64,000 nt of DNA from Amoebidium appalachense (GCA_963693365.1 CAVNZM010000002.1:6448001-6512000), one strand, 5' to 3'. Shown: positions 44,511-56,475, counted from the stretch's first letter. The notes: generated by a model not told the origin, from the sequence alone. Made by a program: numbers and translations.

Positions 44511-46085
44511 GCACACACACACCACCCCCACCAAAAAAAAAAAAAAGGGGGGGGGGGGGGGGGATGGGGAAAAAAAAAGAAATCCCGAATCCACCCACCT
44601 AAACGTGCCACTCCGCCCTGGCCCTACCTTCTCCCAATAGAGTACAACAACTTGGCTGTATGAAAAATATGCCACATCAGTTCCCCATACAAGATTACTA
44701 TTCAAATGCACACCATCGGGACGATACACACCCCAAAATGATTAAATAGATGGGACAAGCCGTTCAAACAAAAAAAGTTGAAAAGGGGAAAACGTGATAA
44801 CAAAAAAAGAACACGCCAATCGCGCACACATGGAGCCCGTGTCATTAGTATTCCACATGAGCCCTTAACATCAGCGCTACCTTCACAGACGTGGCGGATT
44901 GGGCACATCTTCTACAACGTACACATGTCGCTGGGCAAGGACCGCCGTGGACTGCTGCAAGACGGCAGCCTTTTGGGCATCCTAGCCGCCATCGTCTTTG
45001 TGCAAGTCATCTTGTGTGCTGTATATAGCAGCGTGGCCCCCATCACGGTCGCATTTGAGTACATAACCACCACAGTAGACTACCCGGCTACAAATTACAC
45101 CAATGCTGGAAAATTCACAATAGACGACGTACAATTTAGGACGTATTCTTTCGGCTCTACCGTGCTGATGGCCATTATTCTCTACATAGCGGCGCTGATT
45201 GTCTGTGCCTGCGTCATGTCCTTCCGCATCAGGAATGTGCCGCATCAGTTTAAGGTAGGCCTCAGTTGGCCTCTCCGTATCCTGCATTCATTGATAATAA
45301 GTGTTGTTTTGTGGCATGTGGCCGTATGGCAGGCAGCATATGATATTTCTATCGCTTCAAGTATCACATTGTTTCTTCACAGTGTACCTGTGGTGGCCTC
45401 CGGATGCCGTAGATATTATTGCCGTAGCAGCTACCACTGTGCTGATGCTGCTGTCTTTTGCTTTTTGCAGGAGACCAAGTTGATTCTGGCTGTGGCCTAC
45501 CAATGCGCCATGACCGGCATCATTGTCGTCCCCATGCTCGTGTTTGTGGATGCCCCAAAGGTGCGACTTATCATCCTGTGGGCCGGTTGCTTTTCTGCCG
45601 CCCTCTTCATCACCAGCGTCTTTATGGTGCCCAAGTTACTCGCCGTCACAAACCTCATCCACCTTTCCACCTCTAAATCGACGTCGGCAACCCCAGGGTT
45701 TGGTGGTTCACACTCCAAATCCCGAACCACACGTCGGTCTGGCCCTCGAACTGGCACGGACGGCAGCAAGACGAAAAGCAAGAGCCAGGGCCAAGAATCC
45801 ACGGCCACGGACGGCACGGAGGTTGAGCCCACGGCACACGAAAAAAAACTGCGCGAGGAGCTGGCCCTCATGTCGGCAAAGCTGGCGGACCTGGAGGCCA
45901 AGATGAAAGTTATGGGCAATATCCACGTGGGCAACCGTCTGACCGCCGCAGCAACCATGGCTACCACGTGCACACCAGCTCTTATCCTCCCTGCTGAAAG
46001 CAACTACCCTGCTGAGACTAACGGTCCGGGAATCGAGAGTGCGGCCCGCTCTCAGGATGCTCTCATGACTCCTGGGGAGTGCTAG
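40376..46085 (+). CDS. Class C (GABA-B-like) GPCR with solute-binding-protein-like ectodomain, paralogue 2
   Basis: Tandem paralogue of the gene at 27442, same strand and same role expected. Exons: 40376-40870, 41585-41764, 42215-42534, 43010-43258, 43454-44402, 44889-45254, 45471-46085 (TAG), giving 1057 residues. Exons 2, 3, 5 and 6 have exactly the same lengths as in paralogue 1 and all intron phases match. A leader lies near residues 20-42. The ectodomain has PLTADARIVLFNKTTF, PPPYGNWSDPYVDSWDY and a Cys-rich linker before helix 1. TWRIGHIFYNVH follows helix 3 and FMVPKLLAV follows helix 7. The C-tail has a coiled coil (LREELALMSAKLADLEAKM). Introns are shorter (195-714 nt) and much less repetitive than in paralogue 1. 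The exon 2 donor is gtatag. Confidence 0.9.
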
Positions 46086-46548
46086 AATACATAACACATG
46101 TGGGTAGCACAGTTATAGTATCGATATATATATACGGTTGTGTGCCGATGATATTGTCTTCGAATGGCCGTTTCAATATGAATATGGTCTCAAAGAACTA
46201 ACGGTTTTGTACCCATTCCCTCAAGTGTCACTGATTTCAGCGAAGATAAAGGGAACCCGAACACTGCAATAGTTCTAAGAAAGCAAACGTGACGGCTGCT
46301 AAGTAAACAAAAAATATAATAACAACCAACCAAGTACTTCTGATTGCAAAACCAAAAGCAGTTGACACAGACGGTGACATTGAATTTTATTTGCTGGCCT
46401 CCGGTTACACTGTCAGGCTGTATCTTCGACCCCGTACCACTCAACCATTTCACTTATAGCCTACCCTCCTCTGCATTTCGAGCATTATTGGCCCTCCTTG
46501 TTGTGAATGGTGGTGAGGAAGGGGAGCAGGGTGGGTGGGTGGGTGGGT

Positions 46549-46580
<32 letters not shown>

Positions 46581-47030
46581 GGAAGAGAAAGAGAGAGGTT
46601 GAGTCCACCATGGTTAGGATTCAGCGAGTCATCGAGCTTCACTTTTCTATATCAATAACAGGGCCCAACTCAGCACCCCGAAAGAAGCTACTCAGGTGTT
46701 TGTTACATTCCATCCCGTGTGTGAGCAAGTTGAAAACCGGGTTTATTTTATATATGTACATATGTACATATATAACTACATATGCAATCCCCAACTTCTG
46801 CCCAACATTGTCGGCAAACACCACCTCTCTTCTAGACGTGCTTTAGACGTGCATTTCTTCTCCAACCCCCCCCCCCCCCCCCCCCCCCCCCACCACCACC
46901 ACCACCACCACCACCACCACCAAAAGAGGAGGGAAATTAAAAGCAACACCGCTACTCCCATTTTAGCCGCTGGGCGGAGAGATGCATTTGAGAAATGTGG
47001 CTCTCGAATGGTTAGCACCCAGACGCTAAA
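46086..47030. other. Intergenic
   Basis: No gene recognised. It contains a GGGT array and G run (about 46528-46579) and a C run followed by (ACC)n (about 46866-46921). Confidence 0.6.
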
Positions 47031-49247
47031 ATGGAAGAAGCGGTGGTTGGTTTAAAAGGATGGGATAGGGCCGGGAGGGGGGCATGGCACCGACCCACGT
47101 GGAACGACCCACATGGAACAGCCCATTTCCGCTTTTGCCCCGGTGACTGCAAATACGGCCACTCCCTTGGGAACCTGGCCTACACCCCGGCCACCCTCTC
47201 CCCCAGCCCCGGGTACGCAGACGGAGAGGGGGAAAGGTCAGACACGGAGCCAGAATCGGAGTCGACGGGGCCCAGCGACGACTCCGACGACTCAGAGGAC
47301 TCCAGCACCGACAGCACCGACAGCCAATACGAGCCCCCTGAGCCCCCAGCCGATAACAACACCCACAACAAGCAGTATGTGGGGTGGACCCGTGCTGTGG
47401 AGGTGATACGGGCAGACCCCTATGTGGCCTTCAAGACCTGAATCACCACCCACACGGTAGTCCCGAAATACCACAAGGACTTCATCAACACCGACAGCAT
47501 TTACATCTACCAAGTCATCACACTGAAGGATGGCTCCGACCCAGCCGAGCAGTGGAGGAAGATACATCATTTTCGGCGGCATCTTCCCCCCCACCAACAG
47601 GCATCACCCCAGATGCTCCACCTACAAGCCAACGAGGAGGCCACACCTTTGCCGGGGGACCTCCCCGGCTCACCACCCACCCAGCAGCCACCACCGGTGG
47701 GGTCACCACCAGGACACAAGTGCACGGGCCACCCGGCTGACCTGCCGAGTCCACCCACTCCCCGTAGGCTCACCTACACTGACTTGGTGCCCCAGGTCAC
47801 CTATGACGAGTGGCAGCAGCAAATCAACCTGCTCCCCCCATACCAACCGATCACCGTTTACACGGACGGCAGCCTCACCCATTCGGGCAGGAGGACAGCC
47901 CAGGCCGGAGCCGGGGCTGTGCTGGACACCACGGACCGAAAAGCACCACCAGTGACGGCCAAACCAGGCTCCACACGGCCCTATCATCCACCCAGGCCGA
48001 ACTCACAGGGGTAGTACTAGCCCTCCAACTAACCCCACAACCACCCCCATCCACATCAAGGTCGACAACCTTGGAGTCCAATATGGACCCCACCACACCC
48101 CCTCAACGGAAGCTAAAATTCCCCCACATAGTGGAATGGGCCCATGTACGAGACCAACTCTCCCTACGGCAACCAGGCTCTGTACAAGTATCGTGGGTGA
48201 AGGGCACCAATCCAACACCAAACGGTACGGTCAACGGAACAACGAGGCAGACAAGGCAGCCAATGCAGGAAGGGCCCTCCCCCTCCCCCCCCCCCCCTAC
48301 CTCCGGCCCCAGGAAGGGGGAAATACTTCCTACGACTACAAGGCCACCGTATCCCCGGCAACATTCCCGGTACACTGAACCGATTGAACAAGGACTTCCT
48401 CACCGACATGGCCGGCAAGATCTCCCAGACTGCTACCAGCCGAACGGAACCCCCTCAAGCTCAACAAGGGGCCCGCACAGGCAACCATCGGGGCCGTCAG
48501 AGGCAACACTCGTAGCCTGTCCCTGGCTATGGGCACCCTGCCTACCATGACACGACTACACCGAGATCACCCCACCGTCGTTACACAGCCCACATGCCCC
48601 CGGTGCAGCCAGCACCCGGAGACCACCACCCACCTCTGGGCCTGCCCGGCCCACGCTGGGAGGTCCCCACCCTGACCACGGCCATCACAGCCTGCATCCA
48701 CAACGTCCTGAGCACTCGTCACCCAAACACCCCCACGGCACAGCACCAACACACGGCAGCCACGGTGGTAGACCAATGTGCATGGATAAACTGGATAGGA
48801 GGCAAGGGTGACCCACCAGACACCGAGGACATCAAGTGGGTTGAACGAGGGTTCTGCCCACGATCGGTGGGCCCAATACTAGCAGCCTCCGGCACCACCA
48901 AGATCACCACCCGGGCCATCTTAGGAAAAATCACAGTAGAGTTGCAGTCTTTTTTCTTTTCAAAAATATGGCACCCACGTAACACCACACTACCCCTCAC
49001 CCACCCCAAAATGCAAAAACACCACCATACAACCAGCACCCGTAGAAAGAAAAGCACGGCACCCCAAAAACCCAAGACACACACAAATACACCCCCCACA
49101 CACACCCGGCCTGCCTGCCCTGACTGCCGGACCACACACAGACCCAATGTGCCTTGCAAAATCCACCTTTTAGTTTACAAAAACATTGCCTCAAGATACG
49201 CACAACAACACATAATGTTAGGTAGCAACCCCCCACCACCACCATAA
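47031..49247 (+). pseudogene. Decayed retroelement fragment with RNase H and CCHC-type zinc-binding motif
   Basis: Plus-strand frames show ordered pieces of a retroelement polyprotein end. An acidic Ser/Asp-rich segment (47031-47441) ends at TGA. An RNase H start (ITVYTDGSLTHSG, then GAGAVLDTT) is near 47850-47935. LSSTQAELTGVVLALQLT, with the catalytic-type Glu, is in another frame near 48000. Near 48190-48270 come SWVKG and then RNNEADKAANAGRA, the RNase H closing motif, in different frames. CPRC with HLWAC follows at 48595-48645. At least three frame changes are needed, so it is not functional. No reverse transcriptase is visible, so the element is 5'-truncated or internally deleted. The RNase H plus zinc-binding order fits a LINE-type element. 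Confidence 0.7.
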
Positions 49248-50232
49248 CCACACCCCATCATCCACCCATACCCACCGTAAATACTATACACAACACTTAG
49301 GACTTCACAATACTGTAGATCGACCAATGAGAGCCCTCGGTTAACGTTTCTTGCTAGGTTTTGAATGGAGGGGAGGACTGGAGCCTCCTGCCGGCGTGGC
49401 TGGGGTAGTAGCCCTGGGCAAAGTGTGTGCTTATAGTTAGGTTGTGAAGGATGATTTAGCTTAGCTGAACTCATACATAGCACCTTAACTAGTGTACTGT
49501 CGGTGCTGTGTGGTAGACGGTAGTTTCCCTAGGGGGCCTGGATAGGCTCTCCGGGAACAAAACGTGATAAAATAAAAAATATGAAGAAAAAAATATAAAA
49601 AAGGGGCGGGAGGGTGGGGGGGGGAAGAGGGGGAGGGGCCGGGGGAGGGGGGTGGGGGAAAGGGGGGGAGGCAAGAGAAGTGAGAGGGAGAGACAAAGAG
49701 AGGAGAGACAGAGAGAGAGAGAGAGGAGAAACAGAGAGAGAGAGAGAGAAAGGGGGGGGGGGGGGGGGAAGTGTGTGTGTGTGTGTGAAAGGAGAGAGGT
49801 TAAGGGGGAGGGAGGGAGGTAGGGGGGAGGGGGGAGGGGGGAGGTAGGGGAACAAATCCAAGCTGGCATCATTATGGAAACCCGAATTTTTTATTGATAA
49901 CAAAAATCTTATGAACTCTGCAAAAAAAGAGAAAAAGTCGGAAAAATATCCAACATCATCCTCATTTAACAATTTTTTTGCCCAATTCCTCCTCGTTCTA
50001 CCGAAGCTCCGTCATACTTCTTAATGTAAAGAGAGCGCAACTGTTAAATTTCTAGGAGGCCGCATCTATGAGAAGGCCCCGAGGGGGGGGGGGGGGGAGG
50101 AGGGGAGGAGGGGAGGTTGTATGTTGTGGGTAGGGCCCTTGGGTAGTGATGCTGTGATCCCCTCAGTCCCCACTCCTCCCCAGCCAGGCATGTCAGACGA
50201 CAGATGTGGTGCGCGTGCGCGCGCGTGCGTGC

Positions 50233-50261
<29 letters not shown>
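49248..50261. other. Intergenic, purine-rich block and (TG)n target tract
   Basis: No gene seen. A G/A-rich block spans about 49600-49860. The last part (about 50213-50265) is GC/TG alternation and (TG)n, directly against the left terminal repeat of the Penelope-like element. Confidence 0.7.
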
Positions 50262-50270
<9 letters not shown>

Positions 50271-50671
50271 TGTAGATGGGGAAGTAGATGACGCGGAGTG
50301 GTAGTTTAATAATAATACTCGGGCTTGTATACCATGTATTTATAGTTAGGTAAATGTATAAACCGTGTACAGGCAGTGTGAATAGAACCACGGTGAGCTT
50401 ACAAGGGTGCTCTGCCAACGTTAGTTACACCAAAATGAACGGTGACCTAAGGAGCGCATCACCACTCGTTCATAAGCTAAGCGTTGGTCTAGAATGTAAA
50501 AATACACACTAGCGGACTTAGTCCCTGCCTTAGGCGTCCCAAGTAGCTATACGCGAACTGGTTCGAGCCGGTGTATGGCTATATGTTATAGTGGACACTG
50601 TGATCAATGGTACACGGTAATCGGTGAAGTGAGGTTTTCGATGGTCACACAAGCCTTATTGTATCCGAAAA
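50262..50671 (-). repeat. Direct terminal repeat (410 bp), 3' copy of the Penelope-like element
   Basis: Runs from tgtgtatgttgtag to gtatccgaaaa. Same orientation as 56068-56475; visible differences are a 2-bp indel and one substitution. Confidence 0.92.
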
Positions 50672-51009
50672 TCAATAGCGTAGGCTAATCAGCGGGGTTA
50701 CGTTCAAGGGATCTTATACGTCTAAATGTGATACATTCGGGTCATTACATTGGGTGAGGATAAAACCAACATTCTTGAATCATAGAAACTCCGGAAATGA
50801 GAAAAAGTTGGAAAAACTGAGTTTAAGAAGAAATGACGAAAGAAATTACATATCTATCTATGGAAGCGGTGCCGGGTGTGTGTGCGCGGTGCTGGGTGTG
50901 TGCGCGCGAAGGTGTGAATTCGGTATGGTATTTGGGAATGTGGTCATGTTGTGGTGGATTGTGATCAAAGTGTAGTGAACGAGCGCGATCGGATATTCAT
51001 AGAGAGGAA

Positions 51010-51037
51010 AATAGGGAGGGAGAGGGGGAGAGAGAGG

Positions 51038-51104
<67 letters not shown>

Positions 51105-51219
51105 TAGAAAAAGAAAAGGAAATGAAAAGAAGAGGAAAAGGATATGTGTGTCTGCATATGTGGGTGTGTGTGTGTCTGTAAGTGGGGAGTGAGGTGTGTG
51201 CATGTATTTGTACGTGTGT

Positions 51220-51258
<39 letters not shown>

Positions 51259-51260
51259 CT
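51010..51260. repeat. (AG)n and poly-G tracts in the 3' region of the Penelope-like element
   Basis: (AG)n at about 51010-51098 and a G run at about 51222-51258, between the end of ORF2 and the 3' terminal repeat. Confidence 0.93.
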
Positions 51261-51655
51261 ACGTGTTTGTTGTGTGTTGGGGAAGAAAAGTTAGTGTTGA
51301 TGTAATCGTGGTCACATGGAGAACCATAAGCAAGTACGAAATCTATGTCAAAGTATTTAGACTATCCAAGAGAAATATGGGGAGAGAGAAAGAACGGTTA
51401 GCGGGAGAGGGTTGTTAGTTGATGTACCTGTCGGGTTGTGTATATGAATGTGTGACAGTGTATAACAGTGTGTGGGTGTGGGTGTGGGTGTGTATAGATG
51501 TGTGTGCATGGGTGTGTGTGTGTGTGTTGGGGGGTGAATGTATGTTTGCATCAAGCAGTGTATTGACGTGACGGGGTTTGGTTTATGGGGAGATCGGGAG
51601 GAGGGGGAAAAAGTGTAAAGGGGGGTAAAGCTGTGGAGGTTAGTGTATTAGTGAG

Positions 51656-54600
51656 TTAGTGTGAAGGGAGGGGGAGATCCCGTAGGGATTGATAGCACTC
51701 CTGGTAGGTGGGTGCGGGCATACGTGATTGGAGGGGTTTGAAGGCTGCCACTAGGATGGAGCGGGGGTAGTGCAAAGAGTGGAATTCGAGGGCAGGAAGG
51801 AGAATTGGGGGGAGGAAGTAGGGGGGGTGAGAGGTATTGACCCAAACTCTAATGAATGCACCAGTGACGGTGGCCTGCTTGGAGGCATTAGATTGGTATG
51901 CATGCCAGTGTTTGAAACGAATGATGGATTGTCCCAACCCTGTTAGAAGGGAAGTGCGGTTTTTGTTGTGGTAAGAGCAGTGTAACCCGTAGTTGGTGAT
52001 GGTGATATCTACCTCAAGCTGTTTGTAGGTGTAGGAGTCTGGTTCTAATTCAAGGGTGAGAGCTGAGGGGTAGCATGAGTGAATGAATGCTCGTTTTAGG
52101 GGAGTCACCAGGGGGGGTGTGGTGGGTCGAAGTGAGGGGGGTGACAGCTAGCCAATATGCGTCATCTACATATCTGGCTCCTGCGATCACAATGCGCATG
52201 AAATATGCCTGTGCCCGTAGGGAGAGGATCATGAGTTGCTCACTGTGTGCACATACTACCAATGCATTAGGGGCACTAGTGGGAGAGCCCATAGGGATGC
52301 CCACTGATTGTCGTATGACTTGGTCGGTGCCTACCAGAAACAGAGCGTGTTGTAGATCGAATTTTACTATCTCGTGGATTTGGCTGAGAGTGATACGAAC
52401 ATAGCGCTTGTCGGGGTGTTTGCCAAATTTTCCGTCGGCGGAATCTCCAATCGAGACTGAGATAAAGGCATCATGTGGGTGTGTTTGGCTAGCCCGGTCG
52501 AGTAGCCATTCGACAGCCTTAAGTACGTCAGCGTGTTCAAGGTTAGTGAACATGTTTTTGACATCAGCGGCTACATGAGTGCCTTTGATCAGTTCCCCCG
52601 GGAACTGTTTCTCGATGATGCGATTGGTGGTGTGTACAAAGTCTGTGATATCCTGTGTACGCCACAGGGTGAATGATTCAATCCCACTATCTCTGAGGCA
52701 GAGATTGATAGCACGAGCAGCAGCACGGAGGTGCGGTTTGAGGGGGTGGTGTGCGTAGGAGACGATAGGGCGTATTTTGGTCAGGTCTTTATTTTTGTGC
52801 AAACAGTAGGAGGTAGGGAGGGAGGCATCGGGTTGGGGGTTGGTAAGATTTAGCCAGTTCTTATGTGCTTCACTTGTGGGAGTGGTGTAGGAGCTGAGGA
52901 GGAGGTCAGGGGTGGAAGTGTATGGTTGGTAGTGGGAGGTGTCGTGCAAAAACGTGTCAATATAGACATTGAAAGTGTGAGCAGGACAAGCAATCACAAA
53001 TTCATTGGTGTTTTTGTCGCAGGGGCTAACAATGTATGGGGAGAGGCAGGTGCGGGTGTATTCAAGGTCGGGGAGGGTGTGGGTGTTGGTAAATTTTAGT
53101 GGTTGCACACGGGCAGCGAGAGCATTTGTGATTGACGAGCATGAGGGGAAGCTATCACGGGAGGGGGTGTGTGCAATACGGGTGGTCACATAGGTTTTGC
53201 AGGCTTGTGCGTATTCAAGTAGGTGATGGTGTGCCTGCTGATAGGTGGGGGGGGGTGTGTGTTGTGCACCATAGTGCAGGGTGGCACGGACACGAGGGTC
53301 AGGGAAATGTGAGCCTTTGTAGAGGAGGTGGGGGTGTTGTCCGCAGATGCATGGGGGTGGTTGTGTTGTTGATATCATGCGGTGGAAGGTGGTGTGGTTG
53401 TGTAGGATTTGTCCTAGAGTGGGGTGGGATGTTTGGATAACGCGTGTACGCCGGAGTAGGAGGGTGATGGCGTTATGGGGGGTATCGGTATCAACAAGAC
53501 AGGCACGGAAGATTGCACGCATATCTTGTTTAGAGAGTAGGTGGGAGAAAGGTGTTTTTAGGATGTTGTGGGTAGGTAGTTGATGTTTTTTCTTGAGAAT
53601 CCAATGTGTTTGTCGGAGGAGGCGTGCTTCAGCAGAGGAGGGAGAGGATATATCCATAAGAGTGATAGTAGCAGCACACAAATCGTCAAGGGGTAGAGAT
53701 AGAAGGACTTGGAAGGAGAGGAGAGGGGAGTGGGCCGATGCGAGACCCACTCGCGCGAGTAAGGGAAGGGACGGTTGGGAGGAGGGTGGGGGGGGTAGAG
53801 GGGTGATGTGTAGAGAGATGGTATGTCCGTCACTTGACTTTTCTACATCCACGGTGCAGTTGAGGGAGGAGAGGTATGTTGTCATGCGGTGATATGCGGT
53901 ACGCTGGGATGGTGTGTGTTTGCCTGGGTGGTATGTGATAGAGAGGGTGGTGGGGTTTGGGGGGGTTTGGGTGATGGTGTGTTGGATATATGTAGAAAGA
54001 GAGAGAAAGGTATGGTTGTTATGTGTGTAGTGTGATAGGTAGTGTGATGGGGGTGGGTGTGGTTGAGGAGGGGGGTTGTTGTTGGGTTGTCGTAGGTGTG
54101 GGGGTGGGCGTGCACGCCGATGGTTGTGTTCACGGGGTATTTGGACAAAACCAGGGTTGAGTATGCGCACAAGGGGGGGGGGAGTGTCGATGTAGTGGTT
54201 GAGGTGTGGTCGAATTTGTTTAATGAGAAGAAATTCAGCTTCCCTAAGATCCCAGAGAGGGGGGCAAAGATGGGGAGGACAAGATATTTGTGTATGCCGA
54301 TGCGGGAAATATGCGCATATTTAGCGTCTGTGTTTGGGAGGTGTCCTTGTCTAGCTTTGGATATGTGTTCGTATGTACGCTGTTGCAGATGGGTGGTGGA
54401 TCCAATGTAGAATTTGTTGTTCTCAAGGGAAAAGAGGGCGTACACAACATTAGGTGTAGAGAATGCTTCAGGTGTACCTGCGTGGGGGACTTCGCGTGCA
54501 AGAGCGTGGATGGGGCGTAGGTATTTTGGGCATGTTTCGTTAAGGTATGTAAGAGCGGAGAGCGATGCTTGTAATAGAGTAGGCCAATATTGTTCTTTGA

Positions 54601-54703
54601 AGAGTAGGGGTGTGTTGTTTGAGGTGGCGTTGTTAAGAATGTTATGCATAAGAGTGGTAAGATGTATGGTACGTTGTCGGGAGTTTAAGTGTGCAGTTGC
54701 CAT
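51656..54703 (-). CDS. Penelope-like ORF2: GIY-YIG endonuclease then reverse transcriptase, two frame breaks
   Basis: Enzyme for target cleavage and reverse transcription. The likely start is the ATG at 54701-54703 (MATAHLNSRQRT), though the frame is open to 54907. The GIY-YIG part shows VVYALFSLE, FYIGST, the catalytic-type Arg in LQQRTYEH, and REAEFLLIKQIRPHLN with the metal-binding-type Glu and closing Asn. The reverse transcriptase shows an Asp in AADVKNMFTNLEH, GIPMGSPTSAPNA, and YVDD at 52161-52172, followed by a C-terminal thumb-like region. The frame changes within a six-G run at 54259-54264 and a seven-G run at 52111-52117. All domains are otherwise uninterrupted, so these could be sequencing slips or recent inactivation. 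Full length would be about 1000 residues. Confidence 0.83.
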
Positions 54704-54947
54704 GGTGTGGGAAAAAGGGGGGGGGGGGGGGGGGGGGGGCAGCTGGGTTTGGTGTCGTATTTTAATGTAGTGAAGTGATATGGTGAAAGACAAGAAACAA
54801 GCCAATCCTGAGATGAGATATACACAGACAATCGAATGGGAAGTATATGTAATCAAGAAAACATCACTAGTAAAGAAATGCAGTGTAGTGTGGACAAACG
54901 GGGTCACCAGTACCCACCTTGAGGAAACGTTGCTGCAACCTATTACA

Positions 54948-55838
54948 TCAATCCTTTTTCAGCTTGTCCAGCTGTTCAGCCACCGAGTACAGTTTAACAG
55001 CACGAATTTTGTTGCCAGTCCGGATCCTAAACTGTGTATCCTGCCTTAAAAGACCGGTTTGTACAGCACTCACATACTCTACGCCTCTACCGACCCACGA
55101 TTTAACGGGACGGCTATTGGGGGTTTCCTGTCCTGGGAAGCCGATGGCCAGACCGTTGGGATTGTCACCTGCTGCGTGTTGGGGTTGTGCTTTGCGGGGT
55201 GGGGTTTCAACCTTGGGAGGGGATTGGCGTGCTTGTTTTTTGGGGGCGGGGGAGGGAGAGCGTTTAGAGGAGCGTTTGCGAGATTTGCGTTTTTCAGGAG
55301 AAGAGTGGGAGGAGTCGGAGAGAGACTCAGAGAAGGAATCGCTCGAATTTCTACGTTTACGCGATTTTTTGTGTTTCTTAGACTGTTTGCGGTGGGTAGG
55401 TGGCACGTTTACTACAGTGTTCTGTTTGCTACGGTATGCTAACTGTTCGGTCAGGCGGGCATTATGTTCTTCCAGTGACGCAAGTTTTTCCCGTGTTGCT
55501 ACTAGCTGTCGTTGGGTTTCCAATTTGTCATCCACAGAACGTGCTGCCTGCTGTAATTTGGTGTCCAGGAGGTTGGAGAAAGCTGCAAGTTCTTTCTGTT
55601 GTTTTTCGGTGGCGGCGGCGGCGGCGGCGGCTTCTTCCTTGGCGGCAATTTCGGCTTGGATACGTTCGTGTTCACGCAGAGCGTGATATTGTTGGGCGAA
55701 AAACGGGTCGAATTGTGGTATGTTCGGTGGGGGCCCGAGAGTAGGTGGGTGTGGGAATGGGGGCGGTGGAAACAACGGTTGTCCATAAGGTACGTTAGGG
55801 CGTGGTTGGTTACCAGTCGGGCGCCACGCGTGGTTCAT
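54948..55838 (-). CDS. ORF1 of the Penelope-like element (coiled coil, SR-rich)
   Basis: 296-residue open frame just upstream of ORF2 on the same strand, inside the terminal repeats. Order: Pro-rich N-terminus, an Ala/Glu-rich helix (about 55-85), a coiled coil (about 85-135), a Lys/Arg/Ser-rich stretch resembling an SR domain (about 148-200), and a conserved-looking C-terminal part ending KLYSVAEQLDKLKKD. It could bind element RNA, by analogy with ORF1 proteins of other retrotransposons. No zinc knuckle or RRM is visible. Start chosen as the first ATG (55838) after the AG-rich leader. Confidence 0.68.
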   Translation of the reverse strand: MNHAWRPTGNQPRPNVPYGQPLFPPPPFPHPPTLGPPPNIPQFDPFFAQQYHALREHERIQAEIAAKEEAAAAAAATEKQQKELAAFSNLLDTKLQQAARSVDDKLETQRQLVATREKLASLEEHNARLTEQLAYRSKQNTVVNVPPTHRKQSKKHKKSRKRRNSSDSFSESLSDSSHSSPEKRKSRKRSSKRSPSPAPKKQARQSPPKVETPPRKAQPQHAAGDNPNGLAIGFPGQETPNSRPVKSWVGRGVEYVSAVQTGLLRQDTQFRIRTGNKIRAVKLYSVAEQLDKLKKD

Positions 55839-55967
55839 TGCGAAACGTGAGATAATGATAATAATGTTAATAATAATAAATTGAGTAATATCTGTATAGT
55901 ATTGGTAGGGAGTTAAGTTATATAAACGTTGTAATATATGTATATGTTAGAGAAAAAGAAAGAGAAA

Positions 55968-55978
55968 GAGAGAGTGGT

Positions 55979-56019
<41 letters not shown>

Positions 56020-56022
56020 GAC
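55968..56022. repeat. (AG)n in the 5' leader of the Penelope-like element
   Basis: AG-rich tract between the 5' terminal repeat and ORF1. Confidence 0.9.
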
Positions 56023-56067
56023 AACCCTGGTATCCGATGCTGCAACAGTCCGGTGCCAGGTGGGAAT

Positions 56068-56472
56068 TGTGTATGTTGTAGATGGGGAAGTAGATGACGC
56101 GGAGTGGTAGTTTAATAATAATACTCGGGCTTGTATACCATGTATTTATAGTTAGGTAAATGTATAAACCGTGTACAGGCAGTGTGAATAGAACCAGTGA
56201 GCTTACATGGGTGCTCTGCCAACGTTAGTTACACCAAAATGAACGGTGACCTAAGGAGCGCATCACCACTCGTTCATAAGCTAAGCGTTGGTCTAGAATG
56301 TAAAAATACACACTAGCGGACTTAGTCCCTGCCTTAGGCGTCCCAAGTAGCTATACGCGAACTGGTTCGAGCCGGTGTATGGCTATATGTTATAGTGGAC
56401 ACTGTGATCAATGGTACACGGTAATCGGTGAAGTGAGGTTTTCGATGGTCACACAAGCCTTATTGTATCCGA

Positions 56473-56475
<3 letters not shown>
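56068..56475 (-). repeat. Direct terminal repeat (408 bp), 5' copy of the Penelope-like element
   Basis: Matches 50262-50671 and meets (TG)n directly at its outer end. It presumably carries the element promoter; no TATA box is obvious. I looked for a hammerhead core here because some Penelope elements carry one, and found none. Confidence 0.92.

Larger units (their letters stand above)
50262..56475 (-). mobile_element. Penelope-like retroelement with N-terminal GIY-YIG, direct terminal repeats, in a (TG)n tract
   Basis: A 6.2-kb element read on the minus strand: terminal repeat 56068-56475, (AG)n 5' leader, ORF1 55838-54948, ORF2 about 54703-51656, a 1-kb 3' region with an (AG)n tract and G run, and terminal repeat 50262-50671. 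The reverse transcriptase plus GIY-YIG pair defines Penelope-like elements. The endonuclease precedes the reverse transcriptase, as in the permuted Naiad/Chlamys group known from protists, algae and invertebrates. Both outer edges lie in TG/CA microsatellite, which suggests insertion into (CA)n. The repeats differ by only about three changes, so the element is young. Confidence 0.85.

Noticed and set aside
50545-50570. tRNA-like B box (ggttcgagcc) in the terminal repeat
   Set aside because: No A box at proper distance and no cloverleaf, so no tRNA or SINE call.
50262-50671. Hammerhead ribozyme in the Penelope terminal repeats
   Set aside because: Some Penelope elements carry one, but no CTGATGA core with a following GAAA was found on either strand.
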